The position numbers and the translations under genes are program-made. Positions 1 to 5,873 of a stretch of DNA of 12,363 nucleotides are shown piece by piece. Source of the DNA: Actinomycetes bacterium (lineage in GTDB: Bacteria > Actinomycetota > Actinomycetes > Actinomycetales > JAJYRW01); assembly GCA_021793895.1 (NCBI GenBank), contig JAJYRW010000022.1:1-12363 (forward strand), written 5' to 3'. Below the pieces are notes generated by a model that was given only the letters and a program-made list of their open reading frames with translations, was not told the DNA's origin and made no database searches. Numbering within the stretch: the first letter of the stretch is position 1; every line of letters starts with the position of its first letter.

Positions 1-1077
1 GCCGATCACGCCTGACTCACCCTTCAAAGCAGTATCTACTGCCAAGTCGGTCATGGTCTTGATCAGTTTCAAGTCCGCCTCATTAGAAGCAGCCGAGCGA
101 GAGAAGTAGCCAGACTTTTGCACCATGACCTTCTCCGCGCCAATTACTTTGGCGAACTGATCAGCAAACCACTGACCGGGGTTAATGGTGTCCAGTTTGA
201 CGTGCCCAAAGGGGTCACGTTCAACCGTCTCACCGGCGGCTTCGAGCTCGGCGATAATTTCCGGCACGCCCGCACCTTCGGAAAGGAAGATGTTGACGTT
301 GCCCTGCTCGTCCATGATGGTACGCAGGCGTTGTGCCTCTTGAGCAATATCGATTTTTAGTTCCGGCAGATAAACGCCGTGGATATCCCAGCGTTCACGC
401 GACAGGCCGATCGAGGGTACCCATTCCTGTTCATCGAGCCAACTGCGATATTTCTTCGCGGCAGCCGCGGTGAGCCAACCGCAGTGGCGGCCCATTACCT
501 CGTGGACGATGAGCATGCGCGGGCTAACGCGGTGCTCACCAATGATGTTTTGGGCAAAAATGGAGGCCTGCTCGGCAGCGGTGTCGGCTCCCAAGCTTTG
601 GCGAATTGGAATGATGTCGTTGTCGATCGTCTTCGGTAGACCGACCACGTCGAGGTGATAGCCATTTTCCTCTAGGTAGGCAGCCAAATCAGCAGCGGTG
701 GTGTTCGTGTCGTCGCCACCGATGGTGTGCAGGACGTCAACGTTGTCCTTTACGAGCTGCTGCGCCGCGACGGTCAGCGGGTTTTCACCCTCTTTTACCA
801 AGCCTCGTTCAACCAGATTCTTGGTGTTGGTGAGCTTCACCCGGCTGTTACCAATTGGGGATCCACCAAAGCGCTGCAAAATGGCTGCATTCTTACGAGC
901 CTCTTCGTCAACTGTGATGTAATCGCCCGTCAAAAGCCCGTGATAGCCATGCTGATACGCAATGAGTTCCACATCGGGAGCGACCTGGGAATAGCGCTCA
1001 ATCAGACCGCTGACAGCAGTCGAAAGGCAGGGGGCAAAACCACCTGCAGTAAGCATCGCGACACGGCGGACGGACAT
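1..1077 (-). CDS. pfp: PPi-type 6-phosphofructokinase (3' end outside window)
   Basis: Phosphofructokinase family enzyme of glycolysis, converting fructose 6-phosphate to fructose 1,6-bisphosphate in the cytoplasm. The first 359 codons are present and the frame stays open to the window edge; relatives run to about 400 residues, so a short C-terminal part is missing. The N-terminus MSVRRVAMLTAGGFAPCL carries the phosphate-binding glycine loop. The donor-site motif is G120-G121-D122-D123, with Asp where ATP enzymes have Gly (GGDG). The catalytic loop reads P148-K149-TIDND with Lys where ATP enzymes have Gly. These two changes are the established signature of pyrophosphate-dependent enzymes. An MGRHCGW motif near residues 195-201 contacts the sugar phosphate. 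The ATG at 1077 is preceded by an AGAGG ribosome site 8-9 nt upstream. PPi use is inferred from motifs; the family call is secure. Confidence 0.93.
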   Translation of the reverse strand, partial: MSVRRVAMLTAGGFAPCLSTAVSGLIERYSQVAPDVELIAYQHGYHGLLTGDYITVDEEARKNAAILQRFGGSPIGNSRVKLTNTKNLVERGLVKEGENPLTVAAQQLVKDNVDVLHTIGGDDTNTTAADLAAYLEENGYHLDVVGLPKTIDNDIIPIRQSLGADTAAEQASIFAQNIIGEHRVSPRMLIVHEVMGRHCGWLTAAAAKKYRSWLDEQEWVPSIGLSRERWDIHGVYLPELKIDIAQEAQRLRTIMDEQGNVNIFLSEGAGVPEIIAELEAAGETVERDPFGHVKLDTINPGQWFADQFAKVIGAEKVMVQKSGYFSRSAASNEADLKLIKTMTDLAVDTALKGESGVIG

Positions 1078-1101
1078 ACAGCACCTCTCGTTGGGGTGAA
1101 T

Positions 1102-1107
1102 ATCGTA
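1102..1107 (-). promoter_or_regulatory. Candidate -10 box for pfp
   Basis: On the minus strand TACGAT (TAnnnT type) lies about 24 nt upstream of the pfp ATG, leaving room for a short leader with the AGAGG ribosome site. The neighbouring sequence is A/T-rich against a G/C-rich surround. No convincing -35 element is placed at 17 nt; TTAACT further upstream would pair better with an overlapping TATTAC. The exact element is uncertain. Confidence 0.3.
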
Positions 1108-1205
1108 ATATTGATGCATTTTTGGCGCAGTTAAGCGCACGCGGCAAGTCTACTTAGCGCGGTCTTTAATGCGAAGAGCGGGTCTTGCGATGCCAAATCG
1201 CGCGT

Positions 1206-1279
1206 GGGTGCGATCGCCCCGGATGGGTGTAATCGCTCCGGATGGGTGTAATCGCTCCGGGCGGGTGCAATCCCCGGAT
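1206..1279. repeat. Four-copy 19-bp tandem repeat between plsC and pfp
   Basis: Direct tandem repeat with unit GGGTGTAATCGCTCCGGAT on the plus strand. Copies start at 1206, 1225, 1244 and 1263. The second and third differ only in the last two bases, the first has three substitutions, and the fourth is 17 nt long. The array begins 6 nt past the plsC stop and lies 129-202 nt upstream of the pfp start, both genes being on the minus strand. There are no unique spacers, so it is not CRISPR. It may be a variable-number minisatellite or a set of repeated binding sites; the sequence alone does not decide. Confidence 0.85.
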
Positions 1280-1285
1280 GCGCGC

Positions 1286-2095
1286 CTACTTGCCCCGACG
1301 CTCTTTTCGACTCGGCGGGGTTGGAATAACTTTTTCGGGAGCGGGTCGACCGCCAGGCGCGGTTCGCTCTTCGCCCTCGGTACGGCTAACCGCCGCCGCG
1401 CCGGGCTCCCGTTCGCCACGGGCCATGCGCGCCTTCATGGACGCGGCGTAAACGTCGACGTAATCCTGGCCGGAGATCGCCATGAGGTCGTACATGATTT
1501 CGTCGGTGACCGCCCGCAACACAAAGCGATCATGTGCCATATCGGAGTACTTCGAGAAGTCCAACGGTTTGCCGATGACCACCCCGACGCGGCCAATTTT
1601 CGGTAGCACCTTGCCAATTGGCTGCACTTTTTCGGTATCGACCATCGCTACTGGCAAAACTGGAACTCCCGATTCCACCGCCAGGCGCGCGATTCCGGTC
1701 TTCCCGCGATAAAGACGGCCATCTGGGCTGCGGGTGCCTTCCGGGTAAATCCCGAACAGTCCGCCTTCTTCAAGTACGCGCAGGCCCGTCCGCAGCGCTT
1801 TCTCGCTGGCCCGGCCCCCACCCCGATCGACCGGAATGGTGCCCACGGCGCGCATAAACGCGGCAGTAAGGCGCCCCTTGATGCCCTTGCCCGTGAAGTA
1901 GTCCGACTTACCCAAAAACACGATCTTGCGGTCCAACACCAGTGGCAAAAACACCGAGTCTGAAAACGACAGGTGATTACTTGCCATGATCGCGGGCCCA
2001 TCGGTGGGCACGTTTTCTAAGCCGCGCACCCAGGGCCGGAACACCATTTTTATCCAGGGTCCCAGGGCGACGTTCTTCATCAACCAGTAAAACAA
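1286..2095 (-). CDS. plsC: 1-acyl-sn-glycerol-3-phosphate acyltransferase (PlsC family)
   Basis: Membrane-associated acyltransferase of phospholipid synthesis, expected to acylate lysophosphatidic acid from acyl-CoA or acyl-ACP. All four family motifs are visible: N40-H41-LSFS-D46 (catalytic HxxxxD), GTIPVDRGGG near 89-98, YPEGTRS near 117-123 and VPVLPVA near 144-150. Residues up to about 220 form the domain. The last ~45 residues are rich in Arg, Glu, Pro and Ala and look disordered. The chosen start is TTG at 2095, because GGAGG lies 7 nt upstream; an ATG five codons later has no equally placed ribosome site. The gene is the positional counterpart of M. tuberculosis Rv2182c. It is divergent from the gene at 2155, and pfp follows on the same strand after 208 bp. 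Length (269 aa) is normal plus the tail. The acyl acceptor is not proven. Confidence 0.9.
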   Translation of the reverse strand: MFYWLMKNVALGPWIKMVFRPWVRGLENVPTDGPAIMASNHLSFSDSVFLPLVLDRKIVFLGKSDYFTGKGIKGRLTAAFMRAVGTIPVDRGGGRASEKALRTGLRVLEEGGLFGIYPEGTRSPDGRLYRGKTGIARLAVESGVPVLPVAMVDTEKVQPIGKVLPKIGRVGVVIGKPLDFSKYSDMAHDRFVLRAVTDEIMYDLMAISGQDYVDVYAASMKARMARGEREPGAAAVSRTEGEERTAPGGRPAPEKVIPTPPSRKERRGK

Positions 2096-2108
2096 CCTGT
2101 CACCTCCA

Positions 2109-2131
2109 CCGGGTACTGACGCGTAACCCGG
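2109..2131. repeat. Inverted repeat CCGGGT-N11-ACCCGG in a divergent promoter region
   Basis: Perfect 6-bp arms (2109-2114 and 2126-2131) separated by 11 bp lie in the 59-bp gap between the divergent starts at 2095 and 2155. They sit just upstream of the plsC ribosome site and just before the -10 of the rightward gene. It could be an operator for one or both genes. With short G/C-rich arms, chance is a real alternative. Confidence 0.35.
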
Positions 2132-2141
2132 GCGGGCAATC

Positions 2142-2147
2142 TAGAGT
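2142..2147 (+). promoter_or_regulatory. Leaderless-type -10 (TAGAGT) for the gene at 2155
   Basis: TAGAGT fits TAnnnT and ends 7 nt before the ATG at 2155, so a transcript starting at normal distance would begin at or next to the start codon. No Shine-Dalgarno sequence lies 5-10 nt before that ATG. CTGACG at 2116-2121 is a weak -35 with a long spacer. Confidence 0.5.
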
Positions 2148-2154
2148 GTTAAAC

Positions 2155-2658
2155 ATGACTGGTTCCTCACCGGAGGATGACGAAACTGACGAGGCTGCCT
2201 GGCAAGCCATCATCGAAGGACTTGGCCCTTTGACGGTACCGCCTGCCGAATCAAACTCAACAGACACCTCCCCTGAAACCGATGATTCTATTGCCGAGGT
2301 CGAACCCCGCGCAGCCAGTTCTTGGCGCGCTGGGACCAGCTCTGAACGGTCCTTAGCTGACCTATTCAATGACGACCACCTCGGTTTTTCCGATGAGGCA
2401 GAAGACGATCCGGCAGATGAGTTCGTCCCGCCCGATCCCGGACCAATTATGGACGGCGACCCGCTCCTAACGCTGGCCTGGATCGGTGCCGTAGGTGGTC
2501 CGCTCATTTTGTTTATTCTGGCACTGTTTTGGCGCAGTGCCCCCAATTTAATCTTTTGGATAGCCGGAGCGATGGCTTTAGGTGGTTTGGCCATTTTGGT
2601 ATGGAGGATGCCCCACTCGCGTGATTCGGACGATTTTGACGACGGCGCTCGCGTATAG
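2155..2658 (+). CDS. Actinobacterial two-helix membrane protein of unknown function
   Basis: 167-aa protein with a long acidic, low-complexity N-terminal half (residues 1-100, rich in Asp, Glu, Ser). The motif FVPPDPGP is at 90-97 and a hydrophobic hairpin follows: about 104-126 (LLTLAWIGAVGGPLILFILA) and 131-151. It ends in a short acidic tail. I recognise the layout (acidic region, PPDPGP, GDPLLTLAW, two helices, WRMP) as a conserved actinobacterial family without an assigned role. The acidic part is probably cytoplasmic. A GTG at 2146 is an alternative start, but the ATG at 2155 fits the leaderless -10. The gene converges on the glucokinase gene with only 6 bp between the stops. The coding call is strong; function is unknown. 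Confidence 0.85.
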   Translation: MTGSSPEDDETDEAAWQAIIEGLGPLTVPPAESNSTDTSPETDDSIAEVEPRAASSWRAGTSSERSLADLFNDDHLGFSDEAEDDPADEFVPPDPGPIMDGDPLLTLAWIGAVGGPLILFILALFWRSAPNLIFWIAGAMALGGLAILVWRMPHSRDSDDFDDGARV

Positions 2659-2664
2659 CCCACG

Positions 2665-3603
2665 CTAGATTCGTGCGACGTCGGCGGCGCCAATAATTCC
2701 GGCGTCATTACCCATTGTCGCCACTTCAATTTCTAACCGGGGGCGGTGCGAGCGGGCCGTGAGGTACTTATCGTAGGCCGCACGCGCTGGCCCCAGCATG
2801 AGTTCGCCCGCTTCGGCTACCCCGCCACCGACAACCACGCGCATGGGATCTAAAACCGCGGCCATCATCGCGATGCCCTCGCCGATCCAGTGGCCGAGCT
2901 CTGCAACTAGTTCACGAGATAACTCATCGCCCTGTGCGGCTAACTCCGTCACGTGCGGGCCCTCGATGGCGTGAACGTCTCCGCCTGCGGCAGCCAGCAG
3001 CGCTCCGGCCCGCTCCACCTGCGCGGTCGCAGCAGCTTGCGCGCTGAGCCCCAGCGCTGTGCCGGAAGCGTAGCGCTCCCAGCATCCCTCTTGGCCGCAA
3101 TTGCAGATTCGGCCGTTGCGCACCACCCGCAGGTGTCCCAGCTCAGCGGCCACACCAAATGACCCGCGCACCAGTTGGTCGTTGATTATTAGCGCCCCAC
3201 CCAGCCCGGTGCCGATCGTCAACATAACCATGTCCGATGCGCCCCGGCCGGCACCGAAGCGATATTCCGCCCAGCCCGCAACATTGGCATCATTTTCAAC
3301 CACGGTCCGCAGGCCCGTGGCTTCTTGGACGCGCTCCCCGATCGCGCTTCCCGTTAATTCCATGTTGGTGGCAAAAAGCACCCGGGATCGATCAGCTGCG
3401 ACGAAGCCGGCTGGAGCTAATCCAACTGCAGAGACATCGTGGTTGGCAGCCAGTTTTTGCGTGACACTGATGATCGTGTTTTCCACATCCTGGACGTTCG
3501 TGGTCGGAGTATCGAGACGTAAGCGCTCCAAAATATTGCCGTCCCCATCAACGACGCCTGCCGCAATCTTGGTGCCGCCAATATCGACTCCGATAGTGCG
3601 CAT
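2665..3603 (-). CDS. glk: ROK-family glucokinase
   Basis: Cytoplasmic kinase that phosphorylates glucose to glucose 6-phosphate. 312 residues, the usual length for actinobacterial ROK glucokinases such as Streptomyces GlkA. The phosphate loop D7-IGGT is at the N-terminus. The catalytic Asp is in E103-N104-D105-AN, followed by GTGLGGALI at 131-139. The ROK zinc site is H157 with C167-N-C169-GQEG-C174 and E176, and GGGV lies near residue 260. The ATG at 3603 has AAGGA 8 nt upstream. The gene is divergent from the acyl-CoA synthetase with a 129-bp gap. Together with pfp it gives two early glycolytic steps in this window. Glucose is the likely substrate; other ROK sugar kinases cannot be fully excluded by sequence. 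Whether ATP or polyphosphate is the donor is not shown, though the layout resembles GlkA more than PpgK. Confidence 0.9.
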   Translation of the reverse strand: MRTIGVDIGGTKIAAGVVDGDGNILERLRLDTPTTNVQDVENTIISVTQKLAANHDVSAVGLAPAGFVAADRSRVLFATNMELTGSAIGERVQEATGLRTVVENDANVAGWAEYRFGAGRGASDMVMLTIGTGLGGALIINDQLVRGSFGVAAELGHLRVVRNGRICNCGQEGCWERYASGTALGLSAQAAATAQVERAGALLAAAGGDVHAIEGPHVTELAAQGDELSRELVAELGHWIGEGIAMMAAVLDPMRVVVGGGVAEAGELMLGPARAAYDKYLTARSHRPRLEIEVATMGNDAGIIGAADVARI

Positions 3604-3693
3604 GAACTTCGTCCTTTTCTATTTACTGTTTTACCAAAAACGCCACGCTGTAACCCAAAGCGTACTTTGTCGAACTCTTGAACTATTTATCGC

Positions 3694-3699
3694 TAGGGT
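3694..3699 (+). promoter_or_regulatory. Candidate -10 (TAGGGT) for the acyl-CoA synthetase gene
   Basis: TAGGGT matches TAnnnT and lies 36 nt upstream of the start region, leaving a short leader that contains GGAG at 3726-3729. No good -35 is seen at 17 nt. The same 129-bp gap (3604-3732) must also hold the leftward glk promoter, for which I see no clear box. Confidence 0.35.
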
Positions 3700-3732
3700 G
3701 AGAAGTCCATATGGTGCCCGATCCTGGAGTCA

Positions 3733-5547
3733 ATGATGAATGAGTTCCGCCTCCCCGCGCTCGCGACGCCGGACGCGTCGTCGAATATTCCCGCTTTATT
3801 AGCCGAGCGTATTGCGCGCGATCCCAGCGCCACGATAATGGAGCGCAAAATTGACGGGCAGTGGGTGCCTATGACCGCCGAGGAGTTTGGGGCGGCCGTA
3901 ACCGCGGTAGCGAAGGGGTTCATCGCCGCGGGCGTGGATGCCGGTGATCGCGTCGCGATCATGTCAAAGACCAGATATGAATGGACTCTGCTGGATTTTG
4001 CTTTGTGGTCTGCAGGGGCTGTGCCGGTGCCGGTCTATGAAACCTCGGCGCCCGAGCAGTTGCGATGGATCCTTTCTGATTCCGGTACCAGCGCAATCGT
4101 TATGGAAACTCCAGAGCATGAAGAAGTTTTGGCGCAAGTACGTTCAGACCTGCCCGAAATTCAAAACACCTGGACCATCGAGGTCGGCGCGATCGAAGAC
4201 CTTAGTTCGGCCGGCATAGAAGTTCCCGATGATGCGCTAACCGCACGCACGGCCGGTCAACGTCTGGATTCGACCGCAACGATTATTTACACCTCCGGCA
4301 CAACCGGACGCCCCAAGGGAGCCGAACTAACCCACGGGAACTTTGTAGAGCTTGCACTAAACGCGCTGGCCGAACTGGGAGATGAGGTGTGCCCTCCCGG
4401 GTCGCGCACACTTTTGTTTATGCCGCTGGCCCATGTCTTCGCGCGCTTCATCGGTGTTCTGGTGTTCCCAGCCGGCGCCGTACTGGGACACACCCCAGAT
4501 ACTAAAGATCTCATTGAAGACATGGGTACTTTCCGGCCGACGTTCATTTTGTCGGTACCTCGAGTTTTCGAGAAGGTCTACAACTCGGCAGAACAAAAAG
4601 CCGCTGCGGATGGCAAACTCAAGATTTTTCGAATGGCCGCAGCAACAGCCGTGGAATATTCCCGCGCGCTCGATGAAGGAAAACCCGGCATCGGATTGCG
4701 CCTGCGGCACGCACTTTTCAGCAAACTGGTTTACTCCAAGCTGCATAAAACACTTGGCAACCAGGTGACACATGCCATTTCTGGTGGCGCCCCGCTCGGC
4801 GAGCGGCTGGGTCACTTCTTCCGGGGAATGGGGCTGGTAGTTCTTGAGGGCTATGGGCTTACCGAAACTACGGCGCCGGCCAGCGTCAACACGCCCAAGC
4901 GCACCAAAATTGGAACCGTTGGGCCTCCCCTACCCGGTACTGCTGTTCGGATTGCCGATGACGGCGAGATTTGCTTGCAAGGCCACAACATTATGCGCGG
5001 CTACTGGAATGATCCCCAGGCCAGTGAAGAGGTACTGGTAGACGGGTGGTTCCACACCGGCGATGTCGGAGAGCTTGATGATGATGGTTTCTTGCGTATT
5101 ACGGGCCGCAAGAAAGAAATAATTGTCACCGCCGGAGGCAAAAACGTGGCCCCGGCAACGTTGGAAGACTCGCTGCGCAGCCACCCCCTGATCAGCCAGT
5201 GCATGGTAGTGGGAGACAAACAACGCTTCATTGCGGCGCTAATAACGCTTGATGCGGAAATGCTGCCTTCGTGGCTGGTCAACAACGGTAAATCGGAAAT
5301 GAGTGTTGAACAGGCCGCGCAAGACCCCGATGTGCAAGCCAGCATTGAACGGGCCATTGGGCGCGCCAATAAGCAGGTTTCTCGCGCTGAATCAATTCGG
5401 GAGTTTCGCATTTTGGACCGCGACTTCACTGAAGAAGACGGCTATCTAACGCCCTCTTTGAAGCTGCGGCGTGATCGCGTCCTATCGGACTTCGCGGACG
5501 TGATCGATGAGATCTACGCCGGCTCGGCTCCCACGGATTCCAAGTAG
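3733..5547 (+). CDS. fadD15: Long-chain fatty acid-CoA ligase (FadD15 type)
   Basis: ANL-superfamily adenylating enzyme that activates fatty acids to acyl-CoA by way of an acyl-adenylate, at or near the membrane. 604 residues, close to the ~600 of mycobacterial FadD15. Motifs in order: P-loop YTSGTTGRPKG at 186-196; GYGLTETTA at 373-381; HTGD at 441-444; R459 in TGRKKEIIV; GGKNVAP at 468-474; and the C-terminal catalytic Lys region YLTPSLKLRR at 571-580 with K577. Tandem ATGs occur at 3733 and 3736, with GGAG at 3726-3729 giving 3-nt or 6-nt spacing, so the second may be the true start. The gene order (PlsC upstream, exonuclease fusion, trpD and qcr genes downstream) matches the FadD15 locus. 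The pimB-type mannosyltransferase gene that I recall beside it in mycobacteria is absent. Chain-length preference cannot be read from sequence. Confidence 0.93.
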   Translation: MMNEFRLPALATPDASSNIPALLAERIARDPSATIMERKIDGQWVPMTAEEFGAAVTAVAKGFIAAGVDAGDRVAIMSKTRYEWTLLDFALWSAGAVPVPVYETSAPEQLRWILSDSGTSAIVMETPEHEEVLAQVRSDLPEIQNTWTIEVGAIEDLSSAGIEVPDDALTARTAGQRLDSTATIIYTSGTTGRPKGAELTHGNFVELALNALAELGDEVCPPGSRTLLFMPLAHVFARFIGVLVFPAGAVLGHTPDTKDLIEDMGTFRPTFILSVPRVFEKVYNSAEQKAAADGKLKIFRMAAATAVEYSRALDEGKPGIGLRLRHALFSKLVYSKLHKTLGNQVTHAISGGAPLGERLGHFFRGMGLVVLEGYGLTETTAPASVNTPKRTKIGTVGPPLPGTAVRIADDGEICLQGHNIMRGYWNDPQASEEVLVDGWFHTGDVGELDDDGFLRITGRKKEIIVTAGGKNVAPATLEDSLRSHPLISQCMVVGDKQRFIAALITLDAEMLPSWLVNNGKSEMSVEQAAQDPDVQASIERAIGRANKQVSRAESIREFRILDRDFTEEDGYLTPSLKLRRDRVLSDFADVIDEIYAGSAPTDSK

Positions 5548-5589
5548 TTGATCCCCAAAACGGCAATTGATCGACCCGCCACGTCGCGG

Positions 5590-5606
5590 TATTGGTCTGG
5601 CCAATA
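5590..5606. terminator. Possible terminator hairpin between convergent genes
   Basis: Perfect 6-bp stem TATTGG/CCAATA with a TCTGG loop lies 43 nt after the acyl-CoA synthetase stop and just before the stop of the leftward 62-aa gene. It is followed by GTTT rather than a long T run, so intrinsic termination would be weak. Its place between converging genes supports a terminator role on either strand. Confidence 0.4.
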
Positions 5607-5617
5607 GTTTCGAGCGG

Positions 5618-5806
5618 CTAACCCGCCTTCTGTTCAAGTCGCAGCGGTGGAATCAGCCCTTCGGCCGCCAAGACGGCTATCGCTTCTTGCTCAGCCGCAT
5701 CCAGTTCCGCCGGTTCCGGCTGGCGGACGGGAATCGTTAAAAACGAGACCACGCAATCACCGCAAGCTGGTCCCCTTACTGTGCATGTTTCGCAATCAAT
5801 AATCAT
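5618..5806 (-). CDS. 62-aa four-cysteine protein, predicted DNA-damage regulated
   Basis: Small soluble protein beginning MIIDCETCTVRGPACGDC. C5xxC8 and C15xxC18 form a CxxC-x6-CxxC pair suited to binding zinc or an Fe-S centre. The C-terminal half holds a helix with an A-rich, acidic stretch and ends LIPPLRLEQKAG. I recognise the pattern (MIIDC-TC, ACGDCVV, L-PPLRL) as a conserved actinobacterial hypothetical family with no assigned role. The in-frame ATG at 5836 would add ten residues. The ATG at 5806 is preferred because it starts the conserved part and lies 7 nt downstream of a TAGTGT -10, giving a leaderless mRNA; the longer start would lie inside the promoter. It is divergent from the exonuclease fusion and shares a symmetrical promoter pair with it, suggesting a role in the same stress response. 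Confidence 0.8.
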   Translation of the reverse strand: MIIDCETCTVRGPACGDCVVSFLTIPVRQPEPAELDAAEQEAIAVLAAEGLIPPLRLEQKAG

Positions 5807-5813
5807 GTGAAAA

Positions 5814-5836
5814 ACACTAAAGGCGACCACTGACAT
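5814..5836 (-). promoter_or_regulatory. RecA-NDp/PafBC-type promoter for the 62-aa gene
   Basis: Read on the minus strand: ATGTCAGTG (5836-5828), exactly 8 nt, then TAGTGT (5819-5814), 7 nt, then ATG at 5806. The mycobacterial RecA-independent DNA-damage promoter consensus is tTGTCRgtg-N8-TAnnnT. This site matches it at every position except the first, weakly conserved T. The transcript should be leaderless. Confidence 0.7.
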
Positions 5837-5850
5837 TCTTAGTTGTCAGT
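5829..5850. promoter_or_regulatory. Perfect inverted repeat ACTGACA-N8-TGTCAGT centred between two divergent promoters
   Basis: The arms 5829-5835 and 5844-5850 are perfect 7-bp complements. The centre (5839.5) is 23 bp from the middle of each flanking -10 box (5814-5819 and 5860-5865), so the two promoters are mirror images. Each arm supplies the TGTCAGTG element of one promoter. A third half-copy CTGACAT occurs at 5854-5860 inside the rightward spacer. The simplest reading is two back-to-back PafBC sites rather than a repressor operator. Confidence 0.75.
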
Positions 5851-5865
5851 GGGCTGACATACAGT
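5843..5865 (+). promoter_or_regulatory. RecA-NDp/PafBC-type promoter for the exonuclease fusion
   Basis: TTGTCAGTG at 5843-5851, exactly 8 nt, then TACAGT at 5860-5865, then 8 nt to the ATG at 5874. This is a full match to the published mycobacterial RecA-NDp consensus tTGTCRgtg-N8-TAnnnT, which PafBC activates after DNA damage. The -35-like element is only 11 bp from the -10, too close for ordinary sigma-70 recognition but correct for this promoter class. No Shine-Dalgarno sequence precedes the start, so a leaderless mRNA is expected. Confidence 0.8.
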
Positions 5866-5873
5866 TTTTAACT

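Noticed and set aside
1206..1279. CRISPR array
   Set aside because: Units abut with no unique spacers and are only 19 bp; it is a plain tandem repeat.
1150..1419. 89-aa minus-strand ORF across the repeat array
   Set aside because: Mostly an out-of-frame reading of the plsC tail plus the tandem repeat; no ribosome site and no recognisable protein.
3670..3684. LexA/SOS box (TCGAAC-N4-GAAC)
   Set aside because: The right arm repeats GAAC directly instead of being its complement, so it is not a palindromic SOS box.
3667..3690. Second RecA-NDp/PafBC site upstream of the acyl-CoA synthetase (TTGTCGAAC-N8-TATTTA)
   Set aside because: The GTG part is missing and the -10 lacks its final T; only the TTGTCR core and spacing match.
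5549..5575. Repeated TTGATC after the acyl-CoA synthetase gene as a regulatory repeat
   Set aside because: Only a 6-bp direct repeat in a gap between convergent genes, where a promoter is not expected.
5618..5836. Longer 72-aa start for the small cysteine protein
   Set aside because: It would place the start codon inside the promoter motif and adds ten residues ahead of the conserved MIIDC start.
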